From positions 1-64,000 of the forward strand of contig JANDJZ010000241.1 of assembly GCA_027943245.1 (NCBI GenBank): a DNA stretch of 64,000 nucleotides. Direction: 5' to 3'. The position numbers and the translations under genes were made by a program. A model generated the notes under the pieces. The model was not told the DNA's origin and did not search any database. It saw only the letters and a list, made by a program, of their open reading frames with translations. This DNA is from Acanthamoeba sp. SK_2022b. Its lineage: Eukaryota > Discosea > Longamoebia > Acanthamoebidae. Below, piece after piece: positions 62,147 to 64,000 of the stretch. Each line of letters opens with the position of its first letter. The stretch's first letter is position 1.

Positions 62147-63262
62147 GCATCTCTCCGCGCCTCCCCGCTGCACGCACTTGCCAGCGCTCTTGTGTTTGTG
62201 CTCACTCCACATGTTTTTTTTCCTCATTTGGCCAGCAACGACGCCCGCGATGCCCGCATCTCGGGGAAGAGCAAGGACCGCAGCCGGATCAGGCTCGGGA
62301 GTGTACATATGACCGTACGGCTGCCCCCCCCCAATACTGAGCCCAAGGCGTGGGCGGATGGGTGGACTCAACCCGTTTTCTTTGGTTGGGCGGGCGCGCG
62401 TTCGCAGATCCACAAGACGCTCGACCAGAGCACGGGCGCGCTGAGCCGGCTGGGGCTGCCCTCGTTGGCCGTGCCGCTGCGCCTGCAGGTGGGCGACGTC
62501 ATCCTGTTCCACTGCTCGCAGTTTGCGTCGCACGGTGCGAAGCTCGCCACCCGCAGTCGCGTACGCCCCTCCTCCTCTCCCGCTCGCTCCCCTCTACACG
62601 AGACCTCCCCCCCGCTGACTGGTGAGCTCGCCCTGGGCGCAGTGGGACCACGTGGCGATGGTGGCCAAGCATCGCAAGCGCGAGGGCCTGTACCTGTTCG
62701 AGGCCACGCGGGACGGCGTGCACCTGTTCCACCTGGACCGACGCCTGGCCTTCTACCTCGAGTCGCGCACGGAGCTGGGCGTGCGTCGCCTGCGCACCGA
62801 ACGCACGCGGGAGATGGAAGAGGCCCTGCACGACTTCGTGGCCGAGGTCGATGGGCGGCCCTACAAGACCAACCCGCTCGAACTGCTGCGCGCTCTCCGC
62901 GACTCCAACGAATCCGACAACTTGGACACCATCTTCTGCTCTCAGCTGGTACACGACACGCAACACTACACCAACACGCACGCGGCACGAATGCCATTTG
63001 TACTGACGTGTGATGACGTCAGGTGGCGGCGGCGTATCAGCGAATGGGAATCCTGTCGCAGGAGCTGTGCTCGAACAACTACCTGCCCGCCGACTTTGCG
63101 ACGACCAAGATCAGCGACAACCTCATCGGCGCCGAGCTCGACGACGTCGTGCTCGTGCCGCCGGTCCGCCAAAAGGGCAGCCTCAGCAACGACCAGCCCT
63201 TTGGCAGCGGCGTCGGCGGGAGCGCTCCGGGGAGCTTCCAGATTGGCAGCTTCCCCTTCTGA
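59982..63262 (+). CDS. C2-domain protein with C-terminal permuted papain-like (YiiX/NlpC-P60 type) domain
   Basis: The first 500 or so residues are disordered and charged (acidic tracts, RSRKNSLGSFG, MRRKGSLTKG). The start may be at 59982 or the next Met, and an upstream exon is possible. From about 61440 a C2-like domain follows: AAFLDVVVAEAKDLLVLNKR, FSPFFTVSVGENTTRTKRTT, SPTFNDHLT, RRLHVGTIEVPLARLAADRT. The C-terminal domain reads LQVGDVILFHCSQFASHGAK, then RSRWDHVAMVAKH (catalytic His) and LYLFEATRDGVHLFHL, and later DTIFCSQLVAAAYQRMGI (catalytic Cys). His before Cys is the circularly permuted NlpC/P60 order of YiiX-type (C92) enzymes. Known: C2 domains bind membranes, often with Ca2+; permuted papain-like enzymes are thiol hydrolases or acyltransferases. 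The combination suggests a lipid- or acyl-bond enzyme at membranes. Confidence 0.83.
62079..62143. repeat. (CA)n microsatellite, intronic
   Basis: A pure CA array of about 65 bp in an intron of the C2/papain-like gene. Confidence 0.97.
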
Positions 63263-63451
63263 GCCCGCGACCCTCTTTCCTCTGCAGCAACGAACGTAGC
63301 CAACGTTGATGGTGTTTGTTTATATTTCTTGGACATATGTATCTTTTTTTCCTTGTTATGTGTTACAACCAATCTTGAGTAGTTTTTTGTATTGTACATA
63401 GAGTAGTTACAAGAAGAGCAGATGTGGCCAAGACACACCAGAGAGCAACAC

Positions 63452-64000
63452 TCACACGCCCATGGCCACGTTGTCGTCGTCTCCCGCCAGTTGCTCCAAG
63501 AATGTCACCACCGTCTCCATCGAGGGACGCTTCTCGGCAGAGGCATGCCAGCACTTCTTCATCATCTTGTTGAACTCGGGCGGGCAGTCGTTGGGGATCT
63601 GCGGCCGCTTGCCCTCGAGCACGTCCAGCGACACGCCCATGAAGTTGCGCCCGGCATAGGGCTCCCTCCTCGTTAACACCTGCCACATGATGATCCCAAA
63701 CGAGAACACGTCGACTCTCTCGTCGTACTTCTCGCCACGCAGCACCTCTGGAGCTGCCCAGCAGGGCGTTCCACAACGGGTCATCGTTGCGTTCTCCTCT
63801 TTGATGCGGGCGAACCCAAAGTCAGCCACCTTAACCTTCCAGTTCTCGTCGACCTGTTGCCTTTGTTGATGAGCACACCTGGCATTAGGAAGAGGGGGGG
63901 GGGAAGAAAAAGCTATGGAGGGGTTGCGTACGAGTAGATTGGAAGGCTTAAGATCTCTGTGCACGATGACGGGATGGAGCGAATGCAGGTAGCTGATGCC
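63452..64000 (-). CDS. TKL-type protein kinase, C-terminal part (5' end outside window)
   Basis: Minus-strand sequence from the right edge encodes ISYLHSLHPVIVHRDLKPSN (catalytic loop HRDLKxxN). After an intron it continues VDENWKVKVADFGFARIKEE (DFG), TRCGTPCWAAPEVLRGEKYD (APE) and ERVDVFSFGIIMWQVLTRRE, PYAGRNFMGVSLDVLEGKRP, FNKMMKKCWHASAEKRPSM (kinase subdomain XI), ending NVAMGV at the stop at 63452. Known: the GTPxWxAPEVL and KCWxxxxxxRPSM motifs are typical of tyrosine kinase-like kinases, abundant in amoebae. The N-lobe is not in the window. The gene converges on the C2/papain-like gene, 189 bp between stops. Confidence 0.92.
   Translation of the reverse strand, partial: GISYLHSLHPVIVHRDLKPSNLLVRNPSIAFSSPPPLPNARCAHQQRQQVDENWKVKVADFGFARIKEENATMTRCGTPCWAAPEVLRGEKYDERVDVFSFGIIMWQVLTRREPYAGRNFMGVSLDVLEGKRPQIPNDCPPEFNKMMKKCWHASAEKRPSMETVVTFLEQLAGDDDNVAMGV

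Overview
The window is nuclear DNA of a free-living amoeba, most probably Acanthamoeba (A. castellanii or a close relative). The 5S rRNA sequence, GC-rich coding DNA, dense short GT-AG introns whose donors often read GTACG or GTGCG, tightly packed genes on both strands, and amoebozoan gene types (SHK-like kinase-SH2, F-box/ankyrin, saposin-like, TKL kinases) all fit. No bacterial operons, CRISPR arrays, phage genes or tRNA genes were seen. Gene models were spliced by eye, so exon borders are approximate unless stated.

Layout. 1-6.9 kb: a large minus-strand gene joining a P-loop GTPase domain, a RING finger and hydrophobic segments; its 3' end lies outside the window. 7-13.2 kb: a gene-poor, AT-richer block with three 5S rRNA copies, one split by a 389-bp transposon-like insert, around a saposin-like gene, a GH18 chitinase and a broken LRR gene. 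13.2-23.5 kb, minus strand: an acidic nuclear-type protein, an F-box/ankyrin protein, an intronless berberine-bridge-type oxidoreductase and an adenosine deaminase-like (ADAL) enzyme. 23.5-35 kb, plus strand: a zinc-knuckle/RGG protein with an MPLKIP-like motif, a full-length SREBP-like membrane-bound bHLH factor, and a UIM/polyQ/Di19/RING-H2 ubiquitin ligase. 35-40 kb, minus strand: a DH-PH RhoGEF and a G-protein beta subunit. 40-50 kb: a histidine phosphatase, a CPA2/CHX-type cation/H+ antiporter and a kinase-SH2 protein. 50-58 kb: Rab geranylgeranyl transferase alpha, a GMC oxidoreductase lacking its catalytic pair, and a CDKN3-like phosphatase. 58-64 kb: a phospho-motif-rich protein, a C2 plus permuted papain-like (YiiX-type) protein, and a TKL kinase cut by the window end.

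The genes do not form one pathway. Themes are signalling (RhoGEF, G-beta, kinase-SH2, TKL kinase, phosphatases), ubiquitin transfer (two RING proteins, one F-box) and membrane or lipid biology (SREBP, Rab prenylation, C2/papain-like). The most notable results are the SREBP-like factor, which keeps the two-TM hairpin and C-terminal regulatory domain but has a classical bHLH arginine where SREBPs have tyrosine; the transposon-split 5S gene; the GTPase-RING-membrane fusion; and the GMC enzyme without its catalytic residues.
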